A stretch of 64,000 nucleotides of DNA, from contig NZ_JADWMY010000005.1 in the NCBI RefSeq assembly GCF_015767275.1, positions 124,001-188,000 on the forward strand. Direction: 5' to 3'. A program made the translations under genes and the position numbers. A model generated the notes under the pieces. It saw only the letters and a list, made by a program, of their open reading frames with translations. It was not told where the DNA came from and ran no database searches. This DNA is from Herbaspirillum sp. AP02 (GTDB taxonomy: Bacteria > Pseudomonadota > Gammaproteobacteria > Burkholderiales > Burkholderiaceae_D). Positions 24,956-32,989 of this stretch are shown here, one piece after another; positions within the stretch are counted from its first letter, which is position 1; every line of letters starts with the position of its first letter.

Positions 24956-25945
24956 TTGTCTGCCGCCGTACAAAACGCTTCGCAACAAACCATCATGCAT
25001 CCGATCCTCTCCGACATGGAGGCGGTCAACGCAGTCATCCGCCGGCAACTGTATTCGGAGGTGCCGCTGGTCAACCAGGTCGCTGAATACATCATCAGTG
25101 CGGGCGGCAAGCGTCTGCGCCCGGTGCTGGTCGTGCTCATCGCCAACGCCTTCGGCTACAAGGGCGAGCATCATCACTCGCTGGCCGCAGTGATCGAATT
25201 CATCCACACCGCGACCCTGCTGCATGACGACGTCGTCGACGAATCCTCGTTGCGTCGCGGCAAGCAGACCGCCAATGCCATGTTCGGCAATGCCGCCTCG
25301 GTGCTGGTGGGCGACTTCCTCTATTCACGTGCCTTCCAGATGATGGTGACGGTAGGCAACCCGCGCGTGATGGAGATCGTGGCCGACGCCACCAACGTCA
25401 TCGCCGAGGGCGAGGTCCTGCAGTTGCTGAACATGCACAACCCCGACGTGGACGAAAACGGTTACCTGCAGGTGATCCGCTCCAAGACCGCCAAGCTATT
25501 CGAGGCCGCCAGCCAGATCGGTGCGCTGATTGCAGGCGCCGACGAAGCCGGTATCGAAGCCGCGGGCGAGTATGGCCGCTCCATCGGCACTGCCTTCCAG
25601 CTGATCGACGACGTGCTGGATTATTCGGGCAACAGCGCCGAGATCGGCAAGAACGTCGGCGATGACCTGCGCGAAGGCAAACCTACCCTGCCGCTGATCT
25701 GGCTCATGCAGCACGGCACGCCGCAGCAGCGCGAACTGGTTCGCACCTGCATCGAGAACGGTGACGAACAGCACTTCGACGAGGTGCTCTCGGCCATCAC
25801 CCACTCCGGCGCTCTGGCTTACACGCGCGAACAGGCCGAGATTGCCGCGCGACGCGCCGCGGACGCGATTATTTCACTTCCTGATAGCCAATTCAAAAAA
25901 TCCCTGTTAGAATTATCGGCTTTCGCAGTAGATCGAAATCACTGA
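24956..25945 (+). CDS. ispB: Octaprenyl diphosphate synthase
   Basis: 329 residues from TTG 24956, with AGG 7 bases upstream; an in-frame ATG at 24995 would lack an SD. The enzyme adds isopentenyl units to make the ubiquinone side chain (C40 in this group). The two aspartate-rich motifs of trans-prenyl synthases are present: DDVVD in [15 protein letters not shown] and DDVLD in [10 protein letters not shown], with GGKRLRPVL at the substrate site. Small residues rather than bulky ones before the first motif fit a long-chain product. It is followed 17 bp after its stop by tRNA-Pro. Confidence 0.93.
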   Translation: MSAAVQNASQQTIMHPILSDMEAVNAVIRRQLYSEVPLVNQVAEYIISAGGKRLRPVLVVLIANAFGYKGEHHHSLAAVIEFIHTATLLHDDVVDESSLRRGKQTANAMFGNAASVLVGDFLYSRAFQMMVTVGNPRVMEIVADATNVIAEGEVLQLLNMHNPDVDENGYLQVIRSKTAKLFEAASQIGALIAGADEAGIEAAGEYGRSIGTAFQLIDDVLDYSGNSAEIGKNVGDDLREGKPTLPLIWLMQHGTPQQRELVRTCIENGDEQHFDEVLSAITHSGALAYTREQAEIAARRAADAIISLPDSQFKKSLLELSAFAVDRNH

Positions 25946-25962
25946 CATTAGATCTCACTCGA

Positions 25963-26039
25963 CGGGGTGTAGCTTAGCCTGGTAGAGCGCTACGTTCGGG
26001 ACGTAGAGGCCGGAGGTTCGAATCCTCTCACCCCGACCA
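25963..26039 (+). tRNA. tRNA-Pro (anticodon CGG)
   Basis: 77 nt with encoded CCA. The acceptor stem CGGGGTG pairs with CACCCCG, starting with C1 as usual for bacterial proline tRNA. The D arm is AGCTTAGCCTGGTAGAGC, the anticodon stem CTACG/CGTAG encloses TTCGGGA giving anticodon CGG, and the T arm has GGTTCGAATCC. It decodes CCG. Confidence 0.97.
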
Positions 26040-26051
26040 GGAATTTCCATG

Positions 26052-26086
26052 CAAAAACAGCGAGTCAAATGACTCGCTGTTTTTGT
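26052..26086 (+). terminator. Intrinsic terminator after tRNA-Pro
   Basis: CAAAAACAGCGAGTCA pairs perfectly with TGACTCGCTGTTTTTG across a 2-3 base loop. It lies 13 bp past the CCA and probably ends the ispB-tRNA transcript. Confidence 0.92.
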
Positions 26087-26158
26087 TTGTGCGTCTTGCG
26101 TAGCGCCGTATTAACTACCCACCACCCCGCACTACCCCTCTTCCACCCAATCGCTTCA

Positions 26159-26416
26159 TCACGACGCCATTGCGCGATCCAGTGCCGGATCAAGATTATC
26201 AATGACTGCCCGAGCCCAACCCATGCCACGCTCGATGGCGAGAGCGGCGCTGTTGAAACGTCCAGGCAGGTGACGGCGGGGGAACAAGGCAGGCGCCAGG
26301 CCACTGGTGTCGACGATGTGCACCGCACTCACTTCCCACTGGTCGCGCTGACCACTACATCGCAGCGAAACCCGGAAGCCCTTGTACTGCTCCTGATGAT
26401 CGACTGGCGAATGCAT
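26159..26416 (-). CDS. Small hypothetical protein
   Basis: 85 residues from ATG 26416; a TTG 18 bases earlier is also possible. No SD is strong. The pattern YKGFRVSLRCSGQRDQWEVS near the start and a C-terminal helix with ERGMGWARAVIDN resemble short betaproteobacterial proteins of the type with an N-terminal beta sheet and a final helix (GxxWARxxID). No transmembrane segment or signal peptide is seen. I cannot name a function. It is convergent with the tRNA-Pro unit and lies 100 bp after infA on the same strand, so it may be read from the infA promoter. Confidence 0.5.
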   Translation of the reverse strand: MHSPVDHQEQYKGFRVSLRCSGQRDQWEVSAVHIVDTSGLAPALFPRRHLPGRFNSAALAIERGMGWARAVIDNLDPALDRAMAS

Positions 26417-26515
26417 ATTCTTTTTCTTTCGCAAAACCGATCCATGAGCGCGTGCCCGCCCGACTTGCCGCAGGTCGCGGCGAGCTCAAGGCGGCGTCAC
26501 GCCTCGCCCCAGCGA

Positions 26516-26779
26516 TCAGCGGCGACGGAAGCCCGGGCGGGGGCCGCTGGGGCCGCGCTGCTCCAGGTGACGGAAGATGATGCGACCCTTGTTCAGGTCA
26601 TAGGGCGACAGCTCCAGAGTGACCTTGTCACCGGCCAGAATCTTGATGAAGTTCTTTTTCATGCGACCAGCCGTATAGGCGATCAGCGAGTGGCCGTTGT
26701 CCAGCGCGACGCGGAAACGCGAATCCGGGAGGACTTCGGAAACTTGTCCTTGCATTTCAATCAGTTCTTCTTTTGCCAT
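26516..26779 (-). CDS. infA: Translation initiation factor IF-1, long paralog
   Basis: 87 residues from ATG 26779 (AAGAGAAA a few bases upstream), against about 72 in E. coli. IF-1 is an OB-fold protein that occupies the ribosomal A site during initiation. The core matches: [24 protein letters not shown], then [36 protein letters not shown] (landmarks at about 30-66). The C-terminal extension [18 protein letters not shown] is Arg/Gly/Pro-rich. Many betaproteobacteria have two infA genes, one in the spc operon and one elsewhere; this solitary copy is the second type. An RNA-chaperone role for the tail is inference. Confidence 0.92.
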   Translation of the reverse strand: MAKEELIEMQGQVSEVLPDSRFRVALDNGHSLIAYTAGRMKKNFIKILAGDKVTLELSPYDLNKGRIIFRHLEQRGPSGPRPGFRRR

Positions 26780-27047
26780 TTTCTCTTTCTTGTGCGTGAG
26801 CACGCGACCTACAGCTAGGAAGGGCTCGGGGATTTGCAATCTCTGGCTTTGACGACCGGCCAGCCAAGCAGGCGGCCGGGAACGTTAAGGTCGGAGGACA
26901 GACGAACGCGCTTGCGGTGAAACCGACAGCGTTGGTTCTTTACTCTGGGAAGCGGATGAAGATGCGGATCACACGGATTGCAGGGATCGGACTACAGCAA
27001 GGCGCGTGGAGATCAGGATGTCCGCTCTTTTCTTGAGCGTTTTCCAC

Positions 27048-27077
27048 ATTATACGCGATTTTTGCCTCGAAGGCCAA
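27048..27077 (-). promoter_or_regulatory. Predicted sigma-70 promoter of infA
   Basis: On the minus strand TTGGCC (27072-27077) and a perfect TATAAT (27048-27053) are 18 bp apart. The start codon is about 260 bp downstream, so the 5' leader is long. Confidence 0.6.
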
Positions 27078-27160
27078 CGAGGACCCGTGCCGCGCTCATC
27101 CGCGCCACAGCCGAATTGTGAGCGATTGATTCCTCCGGCCGCTAAGCCCCGGCGCTAGCG

Positions 27161-27193
27161 AGAAAAAAAGCGCCACCGCAAAGGGTGGCGCCA
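27161..27193 (-). terminator. Intrinsic terminator of the seven-gene operon
   Basis: On the minus strand GCGCCACC pairs with GGTGGCGC around a 6-base loop and is followed by T7 (27163-27169). It lies about 80 bp after the binding-protein gene. Confidence 0.88.
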
Positions 27194-27272
27194 AAAACTG
27201 CCAGAGGTACGGTCCATTACTGCAATTGCCCAGGTAATCCGGATCATCCGAAGAACCCGCCGACGCCGCGAC

Positions 27273-28325
27273 TCATCGTTCGATGGTGCGGCTCCAGCGG
27301 GTATTCCAGACGGCCCGGTTCTTGTTGATCTCGTCCCAATCCACCGCCCGTGCCGCCTTCACGAATCCGTTCATGCGTGCCTGCTCGGTCGCGGCCGCGC
27401 CGCTGACCTGGACCTTGGTATTGGTCGGGTTGTAATTGCCGTTTTCCAGCGCCAGTGCCTGCGCCTGCGGAGAAAGAAGATAAGCCGCCAGTTCCTGGGC
27501 CAGTTGTGGCTCGCTATTGTTGGCAATCACGCATTGCGCCACCATCAGCACCACCGCCCCCTCTTTGGGTTGCACATATTCCACCGGTACACCCTTGCTC
27601 TTGAGAATGGTGGACTGGGTCGGGGTGTAAGGGAACAAGGCGGCTTCCCCGGTCTGCGCCATCTCGGAAATCTTGGCCGAGTTGGAGATGTACTCCAGCA
27701 CATTGGGGCCGATGGTCGATGGCCAGGCCTTGAAGCCCGGATCGACGTTGGCATCGGTACCGCCCTTGAGCTGGTTGAAGGCAAGGAAGGCATGCAGCCC
27801 GAAGGTCGAGGAGGGCAGCGACTGGAATACCACTCGTCCCTTCAGCTTGGGATCGGCCAGGTCCAGCCAGGAGGTCGGCGGCGCCCAGCCCTTCTCGGCA
27901 TAGACCTTGGTGTTGTAGGCCAGGCCGGTGACGCTGATGGTCACGCCGGTGGCCATGTCGTCCTTGATATGCGCGACCGGCAGCAGGTTGGCCAGGTTGG
28001 GATTGGGCTTCTGTTTCTCGCACAGGCCCATGCCCACCGCGCGGTACATCACACCGTCATCAAGGAACATCAGGTGCATCTGCGGCTTGTCCTTGGCAGC
28101 CTGGGCCTTGGCCAGGATATCGGCCGAGCCGCCCGGTACCACGGCGATCTTGACATTGTGCTTCTGTTCAAAGGGGCCGAAGACCGATTGTGTGAACGTC
28201 TTTTCCATGTTGCCACCGTTCATGCCGATGTACAGCGTCCGGGTCTGCGCCTGGGCGCTGCCACAGGCCAGCAGGGTCATGCCAAGGGCGGCGGCCAGCG
28301 CGCCGGGACGGGAAAGCGACATCAT
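27273..28325 (-). CDS. Spermidine/putrescine-type ABC transporter binding protein
   Basis: 350 residues, starting at ATG 28325, which overlaps the preceding stop by 4 bp (AAGGAAG SD). A signal peptide covers about 1-26 (ALGMTLLACGSAQAQ). The mature protein is a type 2 periplasmic binding protein of the PotD/iron-type cluster: TRTLYIGMNGGNMEKTF at the start, SADILAKAQAAK, VSVTGLAYNTKVY-like core (here VTISVTGLAYNTKVYAEKG) and LLSPQAQALALENG near the end. It is the last gene of the operon, an unusual place for a binding protein, and should deliver the substrate to the two permeases. The ligand may be a polyamine, amino acid or related amine. Confidence 0.85.
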   Translation of the reverse strand: MMSLSRPGALAAALGMTLLACGSAQAQTRTLYIGMNGGNMEKTFTQSVFGPFEQKHNVKIAVVPGGSADILAKAQAAKDKPQMHLMFLDDGVMYRAVGMGLCEKQKPNPNLANLLPVAHIKDDMATGVTISVTGLAYNTKVYAEKGWAPPTSWLDLADPKLKGRVVFQSLPSSTFGLHAFLAFNQLKGGTDANVDPGFKAWPSTIGPNVLEYISNSAKISEMAQTGEAALFPYTPTQSTILKSKGVPVEYVQPKEGAVVLMVAQCVIANNSEPQLAQELAAYLLSPQAQALALENGNYNPTNTKVQVSGAAATEQARMNGFVKAARAVDWDEINKNRAVWNTRWSRTIER

Positions 28326-29521
28326 GAGATCTTCCTTTCAGGGTGGGAGGACAGCAGGTCGGAGGTATTTGCGCCATCGATGCCGACCGAGGAAACGGCA
28401 GGCGTCGAGGCAAAACGGGCAATCGAGAATGCATCGAGGTCGATATTGCTGCGGCCATGCAGCACCAGCTCGGCCAGCGCTTCACCGGCGGCCGGGCCGA
28501 TCTGGAAACCGGCGCCGCAGAAGCCGAAGCCATGCAGCAGGCCCGGCTGCGTGCTGCTGGGGCCGATCACCGGGTGGTGGTCCGGCAGGTAGCCTTCCAC
28601 CCCGCTCCAGGTGCGGATGATGTGGACGTGCCGCAGCGCCGGCAGCAAAGCCGCCGCCTGCGGCAGCAGGCCGAGGATGGAGTCGTGCGAGGCGCGGGCG
28701 CGCTGTTCATCCAGCACATAGCCGCGACCGCCGCCCAGCACCACGTTGCCACGGGCCACCTGACGGCAATAGATCGATCCCCCTTCCACGCCCAGGCTCC
28801 AGGGCAGGAAATGCGGGATGGGCTCGGTCACCACCATGCTGGGATGGCCGCTGGTCAACGGCGCGGCCTCGCCGAAGGCTTGCGCCACCCGGTTGGCCCA
28901 GGCCCCGGCGCAGTTGATCAACACCTCGGCGCGCAACTGCAAAGGCGCTTCGCCGTGCCGTGCTTCGGCCACGAAACTCTGGCCGTCATGGCCCACCTGC
29001 AATACTTCGCAGCCCTCGATGATGCGCGCCCCGGCCGCCTGCGCAGCGCGGGCGAAGGCCGGTGACACCAGACGCGGATTGGCCTGGCCGTCTTCCGGGC
29101 ACAAGGAGCCGCCGACCGCCGCGCCACCCAGCCAGGGGCATTGCTCACGCAGGCGCTCGCCGCTGATCAATTCGATGCCCAGCCCGTAGGGCCGGCTCAG
29201 CTCGGCATAGGCTTCCAGGGCCTGCATATCGGCGGCGCTGCGGGCCAGCTTGAAGTGGCCACTGCGTTCATATTCGCCGGTGGTGCCGATGAGCGACTCC
29301 AGCTCGCCCCAGATCTGGTGCGCCCGTTGCGACAAGGGCAACTGCACCTCGGGCCGGCCCTGGCGGCGCACACCACCGTAGTTCACGCCACTGGAACGCG
29401 AACCACAGAGATCGCGCTCCAGCACCGTCACGCGGCGGCCGGCCTTGGCCAGCACCAGCGCCGCCGATGCACCGACGATGCCACCGCCGATGATGAGCAC
29501 TTCAGTGGAAACGGTGTTCAC
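28322..29521 (-). CDS. FAD-dependent oxidoreductase, HcnC/OoxB/DadA-like subunit
   Basis: 399 residues of the D-amino-acid oxidase (DAO) superfamily. The N-terminal dinucleotide fold is VLIIGGGIVGASAALVLAKAG (about 8-28) with the distal Glu in VTVLERD. The substrate domain includes GGVRRQGRPEVQLPL and ICYCR-like part (SIYCRQVARGNVVLGGG), and the C-terminal FAD motif is GYLPDHHPVIGP...GFGFCGAGFQIGPAAGEALAELV. It resembles HcnC, OoxB of octopine/nopaline oxidase and the beta subunit of D-hydroxyproline dehydrogenase, which oxidise a C-N bond. It overlaps the neighbours by 4 bp on both sides. The substrate is not predictable; a D- or N-substituted amino acid or amine is likely. Confidence 0.87.
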   Translation of the reverse strand: MNTVSTEVLIIGGGIVGASAALVLAKAGRRVTVLERDLCGSRSSGVNYGGVRRQGRPEVQLPLSQRAHQIWGELESLIGTTGEYERSGHFKLARSAADMQALEAYAELSRPYGLGIELISGERLREQCPWLGGAAVGGSLCPEDGQANPRLVSPAFARAAQAAGARIIEGCEVLQVGHDGQSFVAEARHGEAPLQLRAEVLINCAGAWANRVAQAFGEAAPLTSGHPSMVVTEPIPHFLPWSLGVEGGSIYCRQVARGNVVLGGGRGYVLDEQRARASHDSILGLLPQAAALLPALRHVHIIRTWSGVEGYLPDHHPVIGPSSTQPGLLHGFGFCGAGFQIGPAAGEALAELVLHGRSNIDLDAFSIARFASTPAVSSVGIDGANTSDLLSSHPERKIS

Positions 29522-30966
29522 GATTCATCCTCCCCGGCATGCAGGGCAATGACCTGCGCCGACGGCAACACAGTCGCAGGCACGTGCATGCCCATGGGAA
29601 TGGGCTTGATCGGCGCCTGACCGCGCAGACGTCCGACCTCGGCCACCGGCACTGCCGCCGCATGGGCCAGGATCTCTGCTGCCGCGGCACCGCACATGCG
29701 TCCCTGGCAGCGCCCCATGCCCACGCGGGTCAGGGCCTTCAGGCGATTCATTTCCGCTGCGCCCTTCTCGCGCACGGCTGCGCGCAACTCTCCGGCACGG
29801 ATGTTTTCGCAGCGGCAGACCACCAGTTCATCGGGAGCATTGGCTGCCCAGTGTTCGGGGAAGGGAAAGGCCCGCTCCAGCCCCACGCGGAAGGCGCTGA
29901 TCTGCGCGAGCGTGGCTTCGATCTGCGCCACCCGGGCGCCATCGACCGTGATGCCGCGATCCTGCAACAGCGCCAGCGCGGCACGCTCGCCAGCCAGTTC
30001 GGCGGCGTCCGCCCCCATGATGCCGGCGCCGTCACCGGCCAGGTAAACGCCCGGCACGCTGCTACGGGTCGCGCGATCGCGCAGCGGCAGATGCGCCCGT
30101 TGCAGCGGGTCGAAACGGAAGCGGCAACCCAGCAGGTCGGCCAGTTGCGTTTCCGAGCGCAGAGCATAGCCGAAGCCTACGGCGTCGCAATCGATGCGTC
30201 GCTCCACGCCTGCCTTGGCACCGGCCCGGGCAGCTTGACGACGCCACACCACGCCCTGCACGCGGGACTCCCCCTCCACCCGTAGCACCTCGGCATGGGT
30301 GTGGACCGGCACGCCATGCAGTCGGAGCCAGGCCAGGTAGTAGATGCCCTTGACCAGCAATGCCGGCTGCCCCAGCATGGCCGGCAGCGCCGCGATGCGG
30401 TCGCCCAGGCGGCTGCTGTCAAGCACGGCCGCTACGTGGGCGCCGGCCTTGGCGTATTGATAGGCCACCAGATACAGCAGCGGACCATTGCCGGCCAACA
30501 CCACCGTGCGGCCGATGGCGCATCCCTGGAACTTGAGCGCAACCTGCGCGCCACCGAGCGTATAGACGCCCGGCGTGGTCCAGCCCGGGAAGGGCAGGAT
30601 GCGGTCGGTGGCGCCGGTGGCGACGATGATGTCGTCCCAGGCCAGGGTGGCCGCGGCCTGGGCCTGGCCATCCATCAGGTCGAGCAGGCCGGGCTGGGCA
30701 TTCCATACCAGGGTCTGCGGACGATAATCGATGGCCTCGCGCAAGGCATGGAAGGTGGCATGCACCGACTGCGCGCGTCCCGCTTCGAAACCATAGAGCG
30801 TCTTGCGGCTGCGCCGGAATCCGTTGGGCGGCTGGCGATAGATCTGGCCGCCCGCCTGGGCCGCCTCGTCAATCAGCACCGGTCGCAGGCCGTGGGCCAG
30901 GAGCGTCTGCGCCGCACGCACGCCGGCCGGTCCGGCACCGACGATCACGGGAGGGAGTCGACTCAT
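29518..30966 (-). CDS. FAD/NAD(P)-binding oxidoreductase with BFD-type [2Fe-2S] domain, HcnB/OoxA-like subunit
   Basis: 482 residues. The two-dinucleotide fold begins PPVIVGAGPAGVRAAQTL with the ATGATDRILPFPGW and VVLAGNGPLLYLVAYQYAKAGA second nucleotide site. FAD-binding VYLAGDGAGIMGADAAELAG lies at about 315-335. The last ~110 residues form a BFD-like iron-sulfur domain with CRC (about 398-400) and CQGRMC (about 432-437), four Cys in the right order. This is the alpha-subunit design of HcnB/OoxA-type dehydrogenases, which pass electrons between flavin and [2Fe-2S] and then to the respiratory chain. It sits between the Fe-S gene and the DAO-type gene with 4-bp overlaps. Confidence 0.87.
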   Translation of the reverse strand: MSRLPPVIVGAGPAGVRAAQTLLAHGLRPVLIDEAAQAGGQIYRQPPNGFRRSRKTLYGFEAGRAQSVHATFHALREAIDYRPQTLVWNAQPGLLDLMDGQAQAAATLAWDDIIVATGATDRILPFPGWTTPGVYTLGGAQVALKFQGCAIGRTVVLAGNGPLLYLVAYQYAKAGAHVAAVLDSSRLGDRIAALPAMLGQPALLVKGIYYLAWLRLHGVPVHTHAEVLRVEGESRVQGVVWRRQAARAGAKAGVERRIDCDAVGFGYALRSETQLADLLGCRFRFDPLQRAHLPLRDRATRSSVPGVYLAGDGAGIMGADAAELAGERAALALLQDRGITVDGARVAQIEATLAQISAFRVGLERAFPFPEHWAANAPDELVVCRCENIRAGELRAAVREKGAAEMNRLKALTRVGMGRCQGRMCGAAAAEILAHAAAVPVAEVGRLRGQAPIKPIPMGMHVPATVLPSAQVIALHAGEDES

Positions 30967-31277
30967 GCGCCCTCCCCCTGGCCGCTGCGCAATTGCATGC
31001 CGGCACGGATAAAGGTCGAACAGGCACGCAGGCGTTCACCGCTGTCGGTGGCGATCCAGCAATCCTGGCAAGCGCCCATCATGCAGAAGCCGGCGCGCGG
31101 CTGGCCGCTGAATTCATTGCGGCGCAGGCTGCCGGCGCAGGTCAGCACGGCGGTCAGCACGGTATCGCCTTCCAGCGCGGTGACGGCGCGGCCATCGAGG
31201 GTGAAGCTGACGGTGGCCCGATCCTGCTCGGCCAGCCGCACCAGCTGCGCACCCTGAAGAGAAGCGAGATCGCTCAT
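30963..31277 (-). CDS. (2Fe-2S)-binding protein, HcnA-like small subunit
   Basis: 104 residues with a plant-type ferredoxin-like [2Fe-2S] pattern: a beta-rich start VSFTLDGRAVTALEGDTVLTAVL, then GFCMMGACQDCWI (Cys-x4-Cys-x2-Cys, about residues 65-75) and the last ligand in LRACSTF. This is the gamma/small subunit of HcnABC-, opine-oxidase- and hydroxyproline-dehydrogenase-type enzymes. It overlaps the flavoprotein gene by 4 bp (ATGA) and the permease gene by 4 bp, so translation is coupled on both sides. Confidence 0.88.
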   Translation of the reverse strand: MSDLASLQGAQLVRLAEQDRATVSFTLDGRAVTALEGDTVLTAVLTCAGSLRRNEFSGQPRAGFCMMGACQDCWIATDSGERLRACSTFIRAGMQLRSGQGEGA

Positions 31278-32068
31278 GTGCGCCCCACCAGTACGCGGTC
31301 CAGGCCGTAGACCCGGTCCAGGATGATCATCGCCACCGCCGTGATGGCCACCATCAGGGCCGACACGGCCGCCATCATCGGATCAATGGATTCGGTGGCG
31401 TACATGTACATGCGCACCGGCAGCGTCACCGTCGAAGGCGAGGTCACGAAGATGGACATGGTGACTTCATCGAAGCTGTTGATGAAGGCCAGCAGCCAGC
31501 CACCGGTAATCCCCGGCAGGATCATCGGCAGCGTGATGCGCAGGAACACCGTGGAGCGCGAGGCCCCCAGCGACAGCGCAGCCTGCTCGGCACTGCGGTC
31601 GAAACCGATCAGCGCGGCCATGATCAGGCGCATGGTATAGGGCGTCACCACCAGCGAGTGCGCCAGCACCAGCCAGGCGAAACTGCCGGCGCCGCCTACC
31701 ACCGAGAACAGGCGCAGCAAGGCCACGCCCAGCACCAGGTGCGGGATGATCAGCGGTGACAGGAACAGGCCCTGCAAGACGCCCGACCAACGATGCGGAT
31801 AACGCACCAGCGCCATGGCCGCCGGAATGGCCAGCACGGTGGAGATGGTGGCTGCCGCCAGTGCCAGCCACAGGCTGTTCCAGAAGGAGCTGACGAAATC
31901 AGGGAATTCGAACACCGCCTTGAACCAACGCAGCGAGAATTCCGGCCCGTTCATGGTGAGGGTGTTTTCCGGGGTGAAGGCGATCACGCACACCACCAGG
32001 ATCGGCGCCAGCGTGAAGAGGATCACCAGCGCATTGAACAGCAATGCAATCGGTCCGTTCTTGTTCAT
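31274..32068 (-). CDS. Spermidine/putrescine-type ABC permease, PotC-like
   Basis: 264 residues with six membrane segments. The domain start MNKNGPIALLFNALVILFTLAPILVV and the PotC-like ENTLTMNGPEFSLRWFKAVF periplasmic loop are visible. The EAA motif that contacts the ATPase is EQAALSLGASRSTVFLRITLPMILPGI (about 165-190; here cited as AALSLGAS and LPMILPGI). Length and order (second permease after the PotB-like one) match PotC. It ends by overlapping the small Fe-S gene by 4 bp, which links uptake to the dehydrogenase. Confidence 0.9.
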   Translation of the reverse strand: MNKNGPIALLFNALVILFTLAPILVVCVIAFTPENTLTMNGPEFSLRWFKAVFEFPDFVSSFWNSLWLALAAATISTVLAIPAAMALVRYPHRWSGVLQGLFLSPLIIPHLVLGVALLRLFSVVGGAGSFAWLVLAHSLVVTPYTMRLIMAALIGFDRSAEQAALSLGASRSTVFLRITLPMILPGITGGWLLAFINSFDEVTMSIFVTSPSTVTLPVRMYMYATESIDPMMAAVSALMVAITAVAMIILDRVYGLDRVLVGRT

Positions 32069-32071
32069 GGT

Positions 32072-32989
32072 TCAGCCCAGCGCTTTCTTGTAGCGACGTT
32101 CGATCATGCGGTTCCAGCCCAGCATGATGACCAGGTTGGCCACCAGCAGCAGCAGCGCGATGGCTGCGCCCAGGGGCCAGTTCAGTTCGTGCAGGTATTC
32201 GTCATAGATGATGGTGGCCATCATCTTCAGGCGACGTCCGCCCAGGAGGCCAGGAATGGCAAAGGAGCTGGCCGACAGGCCGAAGACGATCAGGCTGCCC
32301 GAGAGGATGCCCGGCATGATCTGCGGCAGCACGATACGGCGCAGCACGGTCATGGGCGAGGCGCCCAGCGACAGCGCGGCATTGGCGACGCCGCCATCGA
32401 GCTTTTGCAGCGAGGTCCACACCGGGATCACCATGAAGGGGAGCATCACGTGTACCAGGGCGATGACGATGGCCGTCTCGGTATAGAGCAGCTTGACGCG
32501 GCTGAAACCCAGCGCCATCAGCAGGCTGTTGATCAGCCCTTCCGGCCCCAGCAGCATGCTCCAGCCAAAGGCCCGCACCACCACTGAAATCATCAACGGC
32601 GCCAGCACCACCAGCAGCATGACGGAACGCCAGGGCTTGCGCATGCGATTGAGGATGTAGGCTTCCGGCGCGCCCAGGACGATGCAGATCAGCGTGACCA
32701 GGCCCGAGATCCACAGCGTGCGCCAGAAGATGGCGTAGTAGTAGGGATCGGTGAGCACCGCCTGGTAATGCTCCAGCGTGAAGGTGCCGGCCTTGGGACC
32801 GGTCTCGGCATCATAGGCATTGAAGGACAGCACGAAGGTCAGCAGCAGCGGAACCAGCAGCATCACCGTGCACAGCAGGATGGCCGGGGCCGACATCAGC
32901 CAGGGCAGGCCGCGCTGGCCGGGCGGCTTGCCACCTTGCGGCGCCGTCACGCTGGGCGCCACCGCCGGCGAGGTACCGGCCGCACTCAT
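32072..32989 (-). CDS. Spermidine/putrescine-type ABC permease, PotB-like
   Basis: 305 residues. A Pro/Gly-rich cytoplasmic start (1-28) leads into six membrane segments, the first at PAILLCTVMLLVPLLLTFVL. The EAA motif is NAALSLGASPMTVLRRIVLP, about 205-224. The loop after the first segment contains FNAYDAETGPKAGTFTLEHY as in PotB-type proteins. It overlaps the ATPase gene by 4 bp and is 3 bp before the PotC-like gene. It forms the membrane channel with the PotC-like subunit. Confidence 0.9.
   Translation of the reverse strand: MSAAGTSPAVAPSVTAPQGGKPPGQRGLPWLMSAPAILLCTVMLLVPLLLTFVLSFNAYDAETGPKAGTFTLEHYQAVLTDPYYYAIFWRTLWISGLVTLICIVLGAPEAYILNRMRKPWRSVMLLVVLAPLMISVVVRAFGWSMLLGPEGLINSLLMALGFSRVKLLYTETAIVIALVHVMLPFMVIPVWTSLQKLDGGVANAALSLGASPMTVLRRIVLPQIMPGILSGSLIVFGLSASSFAIPGLLGGRRLKMMATIIYDEYLHELNWPLGAAIALLLLVANLVIMLGWNRMIERRYKKALG

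Larger units (their letters stand above)
26840..27272. other. Intergenic region between infA and the ABC/dehydrogenase operon
   Basis: 433 bp without a gene. It holds the infA promoter candidate (27048-27077) with a leader of about 260 nt, and at the right end the terminator of the seven-gene operon (27161-27193). No other element was recognised. Confidence 0.6.

Noticed and set aside
25963-26039. Integrated element with an att duplication of tRNA-Pro
   Set aside because: No integrase gene and no second copy of the tRNA 3' end were found up to 36.3 kb.
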